Source of the DNA: Nocardia mikamii NBRC 108933
GTDB lineage: Bacteria > Actinomycetota > Actinomycetes > Mycobacteriales > Mycobacteriaceae
Length of the DNA stretch: 64,000 nucleotides
Assembly: GCF_001613505.1 (NCBI RefSeq)
Contig: NZ_BDCM01000014.1
Coordinates: forward strand, 434,001 to 498,000
Direction: 5' to 3'
Below are positions 35,348 through 46,129 of the stretch, piece by piece. The translations under genes were made by a program, and so were the position numbers. Every line of letters starts with the position of its first letter. Position 1 is the first letter of the stretch. The notes below the pieces were generated by a model. That model ran no database searches, was not told where the DNA came from, and saw only the letters and a program-made list of their open reading frames with translations.

Positions 35348-36406
35348 CTACTTGGTGGCTTTGTCGTAGAGCACCGCGACGCTGCCGGTGTTGGGGGTGA
35401 ACAGATCCTTGTCGACCTGCTTCCACCCGCCCAGATCGGCGATCGTCCACAGCTTCTGCGGCGCCGGGAAATCCTTGCCGTACTGCGCGGCGACCTGCGG
35501 ATCGACGGGACGGAAACCGGCCTCCGCCCATGCCTTCTGACCGGCCTTCGAGTACAGGAAGTCCTTGAACGCCACGGCCGTGGTCGGGTTCTTGGCGTTC
35601 TTCGTCACGGCCACCGGATTCTCGATCTTGAAGGTGGTCGGCGGTATGACGTGTTCGATCGGATCCCCGCTGCGCTCGGAGAAGATCGCCTCGTTCTCGT
35701 AGCTGAGCAGCACGTCACCGGTGCCCTGCAGGAACGTCTCGGTCGCCTCCCGGCCGGACTTCGGCTGCACCTTGATGTGGTCCTTGGAGATCAGCTTGCC
35801 CAGGTAGTCCAGGCCCGCCTGCGGATTCTTGCCGCCGTCGCTCTCCGCGGCATAGGGCGCCAGCAGGTTCCACTTGGCCGAGCCGGAGCTGAACGGGTTC
35901 GGGGTCACCACCTCGACGCCGGGCTTGAGCAGGTCGTTCCAGTCGTGGATGCCCTTGGGGTTGCCCTTGCGGACCGCGATCACGACGACCGAACCGAACG
36001 GCACGCCCTTGTTGGCGTCGGCATTCCAGTTCGAGTCGACGAGTCCGGCGTCCACCAGCCGGGTGATGTCGGGCTCGACCGAGAAGCTGACGACGTCGGC
36101 CTGCGCCCCGTCCTTCACCTTGCGGGACTGGTCACCGGAGGCGCCGTAGGACTGCTGGATCTGCGCGCCCTTGCCGGCCTCGGTCTTGTTGAATTCGGTG
36201 ATCACCTTGTCGTAGCCCGGCTTGGCGACCGAGTAGGCGAACAGCGTCAACTGCCCGCCACCGCTGCTGGCGTTGCCACCCGCGGTGTCGCTCGAACCAC
36301 CACTGCAGGCGGCGGTCAGTCCCACGGCCGCCAGCGCGGTGAGCGCGACGGCGATGCGCCCTCGGCGCACCGAGAACCAGGATCTGCTGGACGATCTGCG
36401 AGACAT
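35348..36406 (-). CDS. subI: Sulfate-binding lipoprotein SubI
   Basis: This 352-residue periplasmic sulfate-binding protein has a basic N-terminus, a hydrophobic stretch and lipobox LTAAC near residue 33, so it should be lipid-anchored outside the membrane. Family segments include VVSFSVEPDITRLVD and TPNPFSSGSAKWN. ATG 36406 follows AAAGG with 8 nt spacing. It is the first gene of the import operon, behind a roughly 280-nt leader that appears to encode a Cys-containing peptide. Confidence 0.95.
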   Translation of the reverse strand: MSRRSSSRSWFSVRRGRIAVALTALAAVGLTAACSGGSSDTAGGNASSGGGQLTLFAYSVAKPGYDKVITEFNKTEAGKGAQIQQSYGASGDQSRKVKDGAQADVVSFSVEPDITRLVDAGLVDSNWNADANKGVPFGSVVVIAVRKGNPKGIHDWNDLLKPGVEVVTPNPFSSGSAKWNLLAPYAAESDGGKNPQAGLDYLGKLISKDHIKVQPKSGREATETFLQGTGDVLLSYENEAIFSERSGDPIEHVIPPTTFKIENPVAVTKNAKNPTTAVAFKDFLYSKAGQKAWAEAGFRPVDPQVAAQYGKDFPAPQKLWTIADLGGWKQVDKDLFTPNTGSVAVLYDKATK

Positions 36407-36595
36407 GGAAGCGACCTTTCCTGCCGCCCGCCACCGGCGCACACTGCGGCCGGGGCGGATGTAACTGTGATTGAGCGGTAGACCTGCCCCGGTGGATACC
36501 GGACAGTGGCGCGTGCGGCAGAGCCGCGGGAAGCGGAGACGCTGCGGAAGAGATGTGCGCCGGTCCGATGGAGAAGGCGCAGCGTGTCCGATCAG

Positions 36596-36688
36596 CTATC
36601 GACGACAGTGAATGTCCGCGACGACGAGACAGCCGACCGCGATCAACGCCAATTCATGGCGGACCTGCGGAACAACGCTCGATGACAC
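36596..36688 (-). CDS. Putative Cys-containing leader peptide upstream of subI
   Basis: This 30-codon ORF starts with GTG. TAGAGT (36695-36700) lies exactly 6 nt upstream and there is no Shine-Dalgarno, so the transcript is probably leaderless. It encodes two Cys (TGT) codons, in AVGC and DIHCRR. The position before a sulfate-import operon, the leaderless start and the length equal to the leader at 14145 suggest Cys-responsive attenuation. The RRHVD core is not clear here, so confidence is lower than for the other leader. Confidence 0.45.
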   Translation of the reverse strand: MSSSVVPQVRHELALIAVGCLVVADIHCRR

Positions 36689-36694
36689 GGGCAG

Positions 36695-36700
36695 ACTCTA
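36695..36700 (-). promoter_or_regulatory. -10 box of the subI-cysTWA transcript
   Basis: TAGAGT on the minus strand fits TAnnnT and lies 6 nt before the GTG of the leader ORF. It predicts a transcript starting at 36688 with about 280 nt of leader before subI. Confidence 0.5.
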
Positions 36701-36823
36701 ACAGAGCGTCCGGAACCGCGCGAATCGGTCGAAGAGGAAATCCGCCCGGCCCGGCGAGTCCGCGAAACCCGCCGATGACCGGCGGGAAGTATTAATGTTT
36801 CGGATTCCTGGCGGTCACCCGAC

Positions 36824-36848
36824 GGCCCCGGAAACGAGATCCGGGGCC
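36824..36848 (-). terminator. Probable terminator after the 36924 gene
   Basis: GGCCCCGGA pairs with TCCGGGGCC across a 7-nt loop. It lies about 75 bp downstream of the stop of the small gene at 36924 and upstream of the sulfate operon promoter, so it would insulate the two units. Confidence 0.55.
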
Positions 36849-36923
36849 CGCGCCGACGGTGGTGAAGACCACAGTCACGCGAACCCCGGGGTGGGCACGT
36901 CCGGCACGAGCCGATCGGGCCGC

Positions 36924-37190
36924 CTACTCCTCGTCGGCGGACTCGGGCGGGCTCTCGTAGAGATCGAGCACCCACTCCTCGACGGCGATGTCCTCACCGT
37001 CCTCGTCGGGCTCGTCGGCGCGGAGCCGGTTCTGCAGCCGCACGCCCAGACCGAGCATTTGCGCGGCGCGCACCATCTCGATCGCCTCGTCGGCGGTGGT
37101 GTAGTGGGTCGCGATCAGTCGGGGGCCGTCCTCGATCTCCAGGAGCTGCTCGAGGTCGACGAATTCCTCATCGGTTGGCATGGGCTGCAC
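36924..37190 (-). CDS. Small acidic protein of unknown function
   Basis: This protein of 88 residues (85 if it starts at ATG 37181) is strongly acidic, with clusters ADEPDEDGEDI and PPESADEE. GTG 37190 has AGGT close upstream. It sits between subI and two small membrane-protein genes, a position that in mycobacteria holds Rv2401. I see no known domain. Confidence 0.65.
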   Translation of the reverse strand: MQPMPTDEEFVDLEQLLEIEDGPRLIATHYTTADEAIEMVRAAQMLGLGVRLQNRLRADEPDEDGEDIAVEEWVLDLYESPPESADEE

Positions 37191-37218
37191 AGTACCTGCA
37201 ACCTCCGACAGCGGGGGA

Positions 37219-37296
37219 TTATCGCGTCAGCAACCAGGCGACGACGATCAGCACGAGCAGCGCGATCAGCGCCAGCTGGACTCGCGAGCGGGGCAT
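37219..37296 (-). CDS. 25-residue single-span membrane protein
   Basis: This tiny protein has a basic start (MPRSR) followed by one hydrophobic helix (LALIALLVLIVVAWLL). Its ATG shares a base with the stop of the upstream 106-residue membrane protein (TGATG), and GGAAG lies about 8 nt before it, so translation is well supported. It could be a small subunit or regulator of that protein; this is inference. Confidence 0.6.
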   Translation of the reverse strand: MPRSRVQLALIALLVLIVVAWLLTR

Positions 37297-37616
37297 CAGA
37301 TCGCTTCCTTCGGCATCGGACCCGGAGTGTGCATCGAGGCGCCGGCCAGCGCCGGCTCGGGCGGTACGAGGGTCGCCGCATCGGGCACGATCTCGGATGC
37401 GGCGTCGGCGGCCGCGAGGTCGGTCTCGGCGGCGGCCGACCGGTCCCGGCCGAGCAGTCGCAGCACGACCCGAAGTCCACGATCGAGCAGGTAGGCGATC
37501 AGGAAACTGACCGGCACCGCCCCGACCAGAACCACGACGAACTGCGGGAGGAACGGTAATCCGGCCACCCACAACTCGAAGCCGTCCCACCAGCCCGCGA
37601 CATGATGCACGACCAC
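37296..37616 (-). CDS. Small membrane protein
   Basis: This protein of up to 106 residues has an N-terminal amphipathic segment (WWDGFELWVAGLPFLP), one membrane helix (about 25-45), a basic stretch after it, then an Ala/Glu-rich tail. The start is uncertain: GTG 37616 or GTG 37610. It corresponds in position to Rv2401A of mycobacteria. It is divergent from the trehalase gene and coupled to the 25-residue protein. Confidence 0.65.
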   Translation of the reverse strand: MVVHHVAGWWDGFELWVAGLPFLPQFVVVLVGAVPVSFLIAYLLDRGLRVVLRLLGRDRSAAAETDLAAADAASEIVPDAATLVPPEPALAGASMHTPGPMPKEAI

Positions 37617-37721
37617 CAGCCTAGTAGGTCACGGGTGCGTCGGCCGCGGGGCATGCCGACCGGCCGAGATCGAGCGCCGGCAGTCCCGGCGAACGCGACC
37701 GGAATCCACCATGATGGCTGT

Positions 37722-39770
37722 ATGGCGGCCTACGACGAACCGATCACCGAACAACCCCTCATCGAGACGCTCGACGACATGTCTCCGCCGCGCGATGCCC
37801 TGGCCGATATCTCCGATGCCGAGATAGGGGCGAACTACCTGCCCATCTCCGCGGGCGTCGTGCACAAGTCGTCGTATCCGCCGATCGACGACTACGCCTT
37901 CCTCTCCGATTGCGAAACCTGCTGCCTCATCGCACGCAACGGCGCGGTCGAATGGATGTGCCTGCCCCGCCCGGATTCGCCCAGCGTGTTCGGCGCCATG
38001 CTCGATCGCAGCGCCGGGCACTTCCGGCTCGGCCCCTACGGCGTGAACGTGCCCGCGGCGCGGCGCTATCTGCCCGGCGGCATGATCGTGGAGACGACCT
38101 GGCAGACCGACACCGGCTGGATCATCGTCCGCGACGCACTGGTCCTGGGCCCCTGGCACAACAACGACCGGCGCAGCCGGACCTACCGCCGCACGCCGGA
38201 GGACTGGGACGCCGAGCACATCCTGCTGCGCACCGTGAAATGTGTCAACGGTGTGGTCGAACTGGAGATGAGCTGCGAGCCGGCCTTCGACTATCACCGG
38301 GCGCCCGCGAACTGGGAATACACCGGTGAGGTCTATGAGCGTGCCACCGCCACCGCCACCTGCTCCCACGACGAATTGCCCTGCGGGGAACTGGTTCTCA
38401 CCACGGATATGCGGCTGGGCCTGGAGGGGCGCGAGGCGCGCGCCCGCACCCGCATGCGCGAGGGCGATCAGTTGTTCGTGGCGCTGTCCTGGTCGCCACT
38501 GCCGGCCCCGCGCACCTTCGCCGAGGCGGCGGAGAAGATGTGGCAGACCACCGAATGCTGGCGGCAGTGGATCACTCTCGGCAAGTTCCCGGATCATCCG
38601 TGGCGCGGCTTTCTGCAGCGCAGCGCACTCACACTCAAGGGCCTGATCTACTCCCCGACCGGCGCCCTGATGGCCGCCGCCACCACCTCCCTTCCGGAAA
38701 CGCCGGGCGGCGAACGCAACTGGGACTACCGCTACAGCTGGGTGCGCGACTCCACCTTCGCGCTGTGGGGCCTCTACACGCTGGGCCTGAACCGGGAGGC
38801 CGACGACTTCTTCGCCTTCCTGCACGATGTGGCTACCGCGAAAGACGGTGAGGCGCAACCGCTTCAGGTGATGTACGGCATCGGCGGCGAACGTGATCTG
38901 GACGAGTCCGAGATCCCGCATCTGCACGGTTACGACGGCGCCAGGCCGGTTCGCATCGGCAACGGGGCCTATCAGCAACAGCAGCACGACATCTGGGGCA
39001 CCATCCTCGATTCGGTGTATCTGCACGTGAAATCGCGGCAGCAGGTGCCGGAAACGTTGTGGCCGATGCTGAAGCGTCAGGTCGAGGCCGCGATCGAGAA
39101 CTGGCGCAAACCCGACCGCGGAATCTGGGAGGTGCGCGGCGAACCGCAGCATTTCACCTCCTCGAAGGTGATGTGCTGGGTCGCGTTGGATCGCGGCGCG
39201 AAACTCGCCGAATTGCACGGCGAGGCCGACTACGCCGAGAAATGGGCCGCACTCGCCGCGGAGATCCACGCCGATGTGCTCGCCCACGGCGTGAACGACA
39301 AGGGCATCTTCACCCAGACCTACGGCGGCGACACCCTCGACGCCTCGCTGTTGCTGGTCGTACTCCTGCGTTTCCTGCCGCCCACCGATCCGCGGGTGCG
39401 CGCCACCGTGCTGGCCGTCGCCTCCGATCTGACCCAGCACGGTCTGGTGCTGCGCTACCGCACCGACACCACCGACGACGGATTGTCCGGAGCGGAGGGC
39501 ACATTCACCATCTGCTCGTTCTGGCTGGTGTCGGCGCTGGTCGAGATCGGCGAGGTGCGCCGGGCGCGGCATCTGCTGGAACGACTGCTCGGATATGCCA
39601 GCCCGCTCAAGCTCTACGCCGAGGAGATCGACCCCTACACCGGGCGGCATCTGGGCAATTTCCCGCAGGCCTTCACCCACCTGGCATTGATCAACGCGGT
39701 GATGCACGTGATCCGGGCCGAACGTTCCACCGGCGCAGGCGGATTCCGTCCGGCTCATCCCGCGGGCTGA
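37722..39770 (+). CDS. GH15-family trehalase
   Basis: This 682-residue protein has an N-terminal GH15-associated beta domain and a C-terminal alpha/alpha barrel. Family segments include ERNWDYRYSWVRDSTFALWG near residue 335 and EEIDPYTGRHLGNFPQAF near 640, which hold candidate acidic residues. By position it is the Rv2402-type trehalase, which hydrolyses trehalose to glucose. The start codon lacks a Shine-Dalgarno; CATGAT ends 6 nt before ATG, consistent with a leaderless mRNA. About 50 acidic residues precede the first domain. Confidence 0.92.
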   Translation: MAAYDEPITEQPLIETLDDMSPPRDALADISDAEIGANYLPISAGVVHKSSYPPIDDYAFLSDCETCCLIARNGAVEWMCLPRPDSPSVFGAMLDRSAGHFRLGPYGVNVPAARRYLPGGMIVETTWQTDTGWIIVRDALVLGPWHNNDRRSRTYRRTPEDWDAEHILLRTVKCVNGVVELEMSCEPAFDYHRAPANWEYTGEVYERATATATCSHDELPCGELVLTTDMRLGLEGREARARTRMREGDQLFVALSWSPLPAPRTFAEAAEKMWQTTECWRQWITLGKFPDHPWRGFLQRSALTLKGLIYSPTGALMAAATTSLPETPGGERNWDYRYSWVRDSTFALWGLYTLGLNREADDFFAFLHDVATAKDGEAQPLQVMYGIGGERDLDESEIPHLHGYDGARPVRIGNGAYQQQQHDIWGTILDSVYLHVKSRQQVPETLWPMLKRQVEAAIENWRKPDRGIWEVRGEPQHFTSSKVMCWVALDRGAKLAELHGEADYAEKWAALAAEIHADVLAHGVNDKGIFTQTYGGDTLDASLLLVVLLRFLPPTDPRVRATVLAVASDLTQHGLVLRYRTDTTDDGLSGAEGTFTICSFWLVSALVEIGEVRRARHLLERLLGYASPLKLYAEEIDPYTGRHLGNFPQAFTHLALINAVMHVIRAERSTGAGGFRPAHPAG

Positions 39771-39776
39771 CAGCGA

Positions 39777-39807
39777 GCGGGTGGTCCGATGTGCCCGGAC
39801 CACCCGC
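39777..39807. terminator. Bidirectional terminator
   Basis: GCGGGTGGTCCG pairs perfectly with CGGACCACCCGC across a 7-nt loop. It lies between the convergent trehalase and dynamin-like genes, a few bases from both stops. Confidence 0.85.
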
Positions 39808-39832
39808 CATGAATGTCACCGCACCCCGAACG

Positions 39833-41617
39833 CTAGGGCACGTCGGCGTTTTCGCGGATCTCCCGCAACCGCACCATCGACCGCTCGATTTCGGTGAGCC
39901 GCCGTTCGCGGCTCTCCGGCGAATTGATCGCCGCCGCCTCCTCGGCCGCGCGCAGTGATTCGTCCACCGACCGCAGCGTCTGATCCGCCAGATCCGTGAA
40001 GTGGTCACGCAACATGCGCTGCATGGCGCGCAGCCGGTGCCGCGATTCCTTGCCGACCTGGAAGATCACATCGTCCATCAGGCGGGCGACCGCCACCTTG
40101 GCCTCGGACTGGCGCCGCTCCCGGCGCTGCTTGCGGTCCTCCCACAGCGCGTTGATACCCAGCAGGGCGGCGGCCGCGCCCGAATACCAGTTCACCAGCG
40201 GCATTTTCAGCAAGCTGGTGAGCAGACCGACCATGAGCAGGCCACCGTAGGAACCGCGCATCACGTTCAGCAGCGACGAGGTGAAACTCCCCTTGGCGGT
40301 GTCGAGCGGCTCCAGCGAGGCCACGGGTTCGAGCACGTCGCCCGGATCCTCGAGTCGCAGATCGGGCAGCGGCACATCGCGCGAGTCGGCGGGGAATTTC
40401 GCGGTCACCTGCTCGGCCAGTTCCACCGCGCGATAGTGGGCGACGACGAAATTCTCCTCGACCGCTTCACAGATCCGGGAGTCCAGATCGGCGCCGAATT
40501 CGTCCCAGTTGCGGGCCGGGTCGCGCTTGGTGATCTCCGATTCGGCGTGGCGGACCAGACTGCGCAACCGGTGCCGCAGATCGTGTTCGATATCGGCCAT
40601 CAGTTCCGAACAGCCGTCGGCGAGGGTGACCTGCCAGTTGGCGCTGCGGTGGCGCAGATCGGCGGCCTCGGCGCGCGCGGTGCGCAATTGGTCGGTGATC
40701 GCGGTGTAGCGCCGCGGATCACGCAGGGTTTCGGCCTCACTGCGCAAGGCCAGCCCCAGATGGTCGGTGATGGTGCGGATGTCGCGCAGCGCCGCTTCCC
40801 GGGCGACCGCGTCGGCGCGGGCGAGGACGTATCCGCGCAGATGGTCGATCAGTTGCGGCACACCGGATTCGATATCGCGGCGGTGATCGTTACCGGCGCG
40901 CAGATGCAGGTCGGCGGAGATCGGGGCGACCGCGAAACCCAGGCCGGCGGCGTCGAGCAGATCGCGGTTGCGCTGCTGCACCTGGCTCCAATGGCCGTAG
41001 CGGTCGATCTTGTTGAGCACGCACACCACGGTCGGGCACACCTGCCGGATACGCTGCAGCAGGGCGATCTGCTCGGCGGTGTATTCCGCGGCCGCGTCGC
41101 TGACGTAGAGCACGGCGTCGGCCGCGGCGATCAGCGACCAGGTGGTCGGCGCGTCCGCGGGGGCGCCGGGCGCGTCCATCACGACGAACCCCTCGGCCAG
41201 CAGCGGACTCGGATCGGTGAACTCGGCCCGGATCACGCCGGCCGCGCTCAGGGCCGGCCCGGGGTTCAGCGGGTCGACGGGCTGGCGTTCGGTGCGACCG
41301 CCGGGCAGTGAGCGCACCAGCGTGGCGCTCGCTTCCGGACCGTATTCGGCGATCACCGGAACGCTGACCTGACTGCCGGTCGCGCTGACCGCGCTGCCCA
41401 CCAGTCCGTTGACCAGCGTGCTCATCCCGTTCTTGGGTTCACCGACGACCACCAGCCGCACGCGCGGGTCGGCCACCCGGGCCCGCGACATCCCCAACCG
41501 CGCGGTTAGGTCGGCCCGCCCCGCGGCGCGGGTCAGCTCGAGCAGTTCGTCGAGCTGCGCGAGCAGCGGCGCCATCGCGTCGGGATGTTTGGCACCCGGC
41601 GACTCCACCGCCGTCAC
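39833..41617 (-). CDS. Dynamin-like GTPase (IniA/IniC type) with atypical P-loop
   Basis: This 594-residue protein has a G domain, a long helical region and a hydrophobic hairpin near residues 470-510 (GGLLMVGLLTSLLK...AAAALLGINALW), followed by a charged helical tail. G1 reads GEPKNGMS near residue 60, with Met where the P-loop lysine is expected; DAPG and NKID are present. The GTG at 41617 overlaps the stop of the IniB-like gene. The gene pair resembles iniB-iniA, linked in mycobacteria to membrane remodelling and isoniazid response. Confidence 0.85.
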   Translation of the reverse strand: MTAVESPGAKHPDAMAPLLAQLDELLELTRAAGRADLTARLGMSRARVADPRVRLVVVGEPKNGMSTLVNGLVGSAVSATGSQVSVPVIAEYGPEASATLVRSLPGGRTERQPVDPLNPGPALSAAGVIRAEFTDPSPLLAEGFVVMDAPGAPADAPTTWSLIAAADAVLYVSDAAAEYTAEQIALLQRIRQVCPTVVCVLNKIDRYGHWSQVQQRNRDLLDAAGLGFAVAPISADLHLRAGNDHRRDIESGVPQLIDHLRGYVLARADAVAREAALRDIRTITDHLGLALRSEAETLRDPRRYTAITDQLRTARAEAADLRHRSANWQVTLADGCSELMADIEHDLRHRLRSLVRHAESEITKRDPARNWDEFGADLDSRICEAVEENFVVAHYRAVELAEQVTAKFPADSRDVPLPDLRLEDPGDVLEPVASLEPLDTAKGSFTSSLLNVMRGSYGGLLMVGLLTSLLKMPLVNWYSGAAAALLGINALWEDRKQRRERRQSEAKVAVARLMDDVIFQVGKESRHRLRAMQRMLRDHFTDLADQTLRSVDESLRAAEEAAAINSPESRERRLTEIERSMVRLREIRENADVP

Positions 41618-44043
41618 AGCGGAAGCACGTGGAAATCGACGGGATGGTCCACCGGGTGGTGCGTCTCGGCGAAAGTGGTCTCGTGCAGGCCGCCGGACAG
41701 TCCGGCGGCGGACACGGTCGCCAGGCCGTGGCCGGAATCGGACCACAGCGAGGTGTCGTACGAATCCGTCACGGCCGCAACCGGTTTCACCGGAACGTGG
41801 GCGTTCGGCGCGGGGTCGATGGTGGCCGGTGGTTTGATCACGGTCGGCGGCTCCACAGGTGCGGTGTGCTGCACGGTCGGCACGGTCGGTTCGTGTGTCG
41901 GAATGGTCTGCTCGTGACTCGGCGGCATCGACTGCTGCGTCGGAACCTGCTGCGTCGGAACCTGCTGCGTCGGAACCTGCTGCGTCGGTACCGAATCCGG
42001 TTGCTGGGTCGGCAGCTGGGAACCGTGTGTCGGTGCGGTCGGATCGTCGGCGTTGCCGGACGCGGAGGTGTCGGCGCCCGCGGAGGTGCCCGGCGCATGC
42101 GTCGCGGTATGTCCCGGCGTCGACGCGTCCGAACCGGCGGAGGTCGACGGCCCGGAATCGCTGTCGGCATCGGACGGCGTCGTACCGGGGGTGCGGGTGG
42201 GATGACCGGAATCGGTGTCGCGGGGCACCGTCACGGTCGGCGTGGGCCGATCGACGGAATCGTGATCGGCCGAATCCCTGCCGGTCGAGGTACCCGGACG
42301 GGTGGCGGTGTGCTCACCGCCGGGCGTGGTCCCCGGCGCGTGCGAGGTGCTCGGCACGGCCGGCGTCTTCGTCGCATCGGTGCCGGGGGTCGTGGTGGCG
42401 TGCGACGTGGTGGTCGGCGTGTGGGTGGTGCTCCGCCCGGCGCCATCCGAGGGATCGTTCGCACCGCCGCCCGGCAGTCCGGCATCGGTATGGCGGGGCC
42501 GGTCGTCGAAGAGCGCCGGAACGGCCACCGCGGGTGCGGTCAGCGGGGACGGTCCCGCATGCGTGGTGATCACATTCGCGATCGGGTGGGTGGCGGCCTC
42601 GGGCTGAATCGTGGTCTGCAGCGGCGTCGCCGAGACCGGTTGGACGAACGCCGGCGCCGCAGCCGGCGCGACCGGAGCAGGGGCCGCGACGACCGGTGCG
42701 GCCGAAACCGGTTGCGGGGCCGCAACATTCGTCACCGGCGCGGACGCCTGAGCGGTGGAGAACGACGTCGGGCCGGGAGCGGCCGATGCCGCCATCGGAC
42801 CGGACTGCGGCGCGAACGCCGGCGATCCGGGCACCGCGGCGCCGGGTCCGCCGGGCGCGGCGCCGGCCGGGCCCGCCGCGGCAGCAGGATGCGCGGCCTG
42901 CGACTGTGCGGCCGATGCGGTCGCCCCGGGCGCGGGCACAGTCGTGCCGTCAGCGGAGGTACCCGCAGCGTGGGTGACATCGGCGGCCGGGCCGACGCTC
43001 TGCCCTGCCGCAGCCGTGGCGTCGGGTTGCGTGGCGAAGCCGGGAAATTGGTGCGCGCTGTTGCCCAGCCAGTTGCCGTAGTCGTCGAGTTGATGGCCGA
43101 CGTCGCCCACGGCGACGTCGACCTTCGTCTCGGTCGTGACCCAGATGCCGTCGAAGCCGATGTGGGCGTCCACCTTCATCTCGGTGCCCAGGAAGATCCC
43201 CATACCTCCACCGTCGCCGACTCCGTCGAAGGCGCCGGGGTGCCCGTCCTGAAGTCCGTTGTCGGAGCCGAAACCACCCGCGCCGAGACCGTTCATACCG
43301 GGCAGGTGCAGCCCGTTGGTGCCGGGAAGCCCGAGGCCGTGGCCGAGCAACGGCGTAGTCGGATGCGGGTCGGTACCCGACAGGCCGGAGTCGTCGCGCT
43401 GCTCGCCGGTCGTGTGGGCGCCACCGGGCAGGTCGAGTCCGCTCGAACTCGAGGCCGGACCCGACTCCTCGGCGCCGAAGCCGAACGGAGCACTCGAGGT
43501 GTGCAATCCGGGCATCGAAAGCCCGTGCCCGCCACCGAATTCCGGTGAATCGAAGTCACCGGTGCCGCCGAACCCGTGGTTCGAATGGGGGAACGGGAAA
43601 GGGGAGTCCGGAGATTCGCCGCCGGCCGCCGCCGGGAACTCGCCGAACGTCAGCGGCGACTGGTTGCCCTGCGGGAACTGCAGGCCCGGAAACGCATCCG
43701 TGCCGTGTTGTTCGGGCAGCGCGAGTCCCGGCGCGGGTGCGGCCGGGGCGTGCGGCGCGGAAGTCCCGAGATCCGGCGGAACGGAGGCCGGCGAGGGATC
43801 CGGGTATGTCACCACCGGGCTCGGCACATCGGGATGCGGATCGGCGGTGGACCAGCCGGTGATGTGACTGTTGTGCGATTCGTTCTCCGGCGCGGGCGAG
43901 CCGTTGGAAGCGATCAGCGCGCCCCCGGTGACGTACGCACCGGCCCGAGCCACCCGCGCGACACCGGTCGCCACGCGATATGCGGCATCGTTCGCATGAT
44001 CGCCCGCGTCCGCATCATCGTCGAAGGGCAGCTCACGCGTCAT
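41614..44043 (-). CDS. IniB-like low-complexity protein
   Basis: This 809-residue protein is dominated by Pro, Ala, Ser, Thr and Gly. A mildly hydrophobic stretch occurs at residues 21-46. The middle contains a folded-looking part (MGIFLGTEMKVDAHIGFDGIW, then VDVAVGDVGHQ). The C-terminal part has four VPTQQ repeats and HTAPVEPPTVIKPP, reminiscent of the Pro-rich end of IniB. It has no signal peptide. The start follows GCGGAG with about 5 nt spacing. It is coupled to the dynamin-like gene, so they probably work together. Confidence 0.7.
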   Translation of the reverse strand: MTRELPFDDDADAGDHANDAAYRVATGVARVARAGAYVTGGALIASNGSPAPENESHNSHITGWSTADPHPDVPSPVVTYPDPSPASVPPDLGTSAPHAPAAPAPGLALPEQHGTDAFPGLQFPQGNQSPLTFGEFPAAAGGESPDSPFPFPHSNHGFGGTGDFDSPEFGGGHGLSMPGLHTSSAPFGFGAEESGPASSSSGLDLPGGAHTTGEQRDDSGLSGTDPHPTTPLLGHGLGLPGTNGLHLPGMNGLGAGGFGSDNGLQDGHPGAFDGVGDGGGMGIFLGTEMKVDAHIGFDGIWVTTETKVDVAVGDVGHQLDDYGNWLGNSAHQFPGFATQPDATAAAGQSVGPAADVTHAAGTSADGTTVPAPGATASAAQSQAAHPAAAAGPAGAAPGGPGAAVPGSPAFAPQSGPMAASAAPGPTSFSTAQASAPVTNVAAPQPVSAAPVVAAPAPVAPAAAPAFVQPVSATPLQTTIQPEAATHPIANVITTHAGPSPLTAPAVAVPALFDDRPRHTDAGLPGGGANDPSDGAGRSTTHTPTTTSHATTTPGTDATKTPAVPSTSHAPGTTPGGEHTATRPGTSTGRDSADHDSVDRPTPTVTVPRDTDSGHPTRTPGTTPSDADSDSGPSTSAGSDASTPGHTATHAPGTSAGADTSASGNADDPTAPTHGSQLPTQQPDSVPTQQVPTQQVPTQQVPTQQSMPPSHEQTIPTHEPTVPTVQHTAPVEPPTVIKPPATIDPAPNAHVPVKPVAAVTDSYDTSLWSDSGHGLATVSAAGLSGGLHETTFAETHHPVDHPVDFHVLPL
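41939..42000. repeat. 15-bp tandem repeat encoding VPTQQ
   Basis: Four in-frame units of a 15-bp sequence (CTGCTGCGTCGGAAC on the + strand) encode repeated VPTQQ within the IniB-like protein. Confidence 0.85.
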
Positions 44044-44060
44044 ACAAACTCCGCTCTCAG

Positions 44061-44083
44061 CGTTCGGCTGGCGAAACCGAACG
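44061..44083. promoter_or_regulatory. Inverted repeat in the 5' UTR of the IniB-like gene
   Basis: CGTTCGG and CCGAACG arms flank a 9-nt spacer, about 18 bp before the start codon. It could be an operator or an mRNA hairpin near the ribosome-binding site. Confidence 0.5.
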
Positions 44084-44111
44084 GGGTGTTACCAAATCCG
44101 GGTCTTTTTAC

Positions 44112-44140
44112 ACCTTATTTCCGGAAAACTTGACTGTCAC
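44112..44140 (-). promoter_or_regulatory. Promoter of the IniB-like/dynamin operon
   Basis: On the minus strand GTGACA (-35) and TAAGGT (-10) are separated by 17 nt. The spacer next to the -10 contains the palindrome TTTCCGGAAA (44118-44127). The surrounding DNA is strikingly AT-rich for this genome. Confidence 0.55.
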
Positions 44141-44287
44141 ATCCTTCAGTTTTCTTTCAGGTGGACAGTTGACAGGTCACAGCGGCATCTTCCGAGCTTG
44201 CCACCGGAGGCCGTCTCCGGAAAGCCCCAAGATCAACCGGCCGTCGAGTCGGTCAACGGTCCAACTGATCTCACGGAACCTTGGAGA

Positions 44288-46129
<1,842 letters not shown>

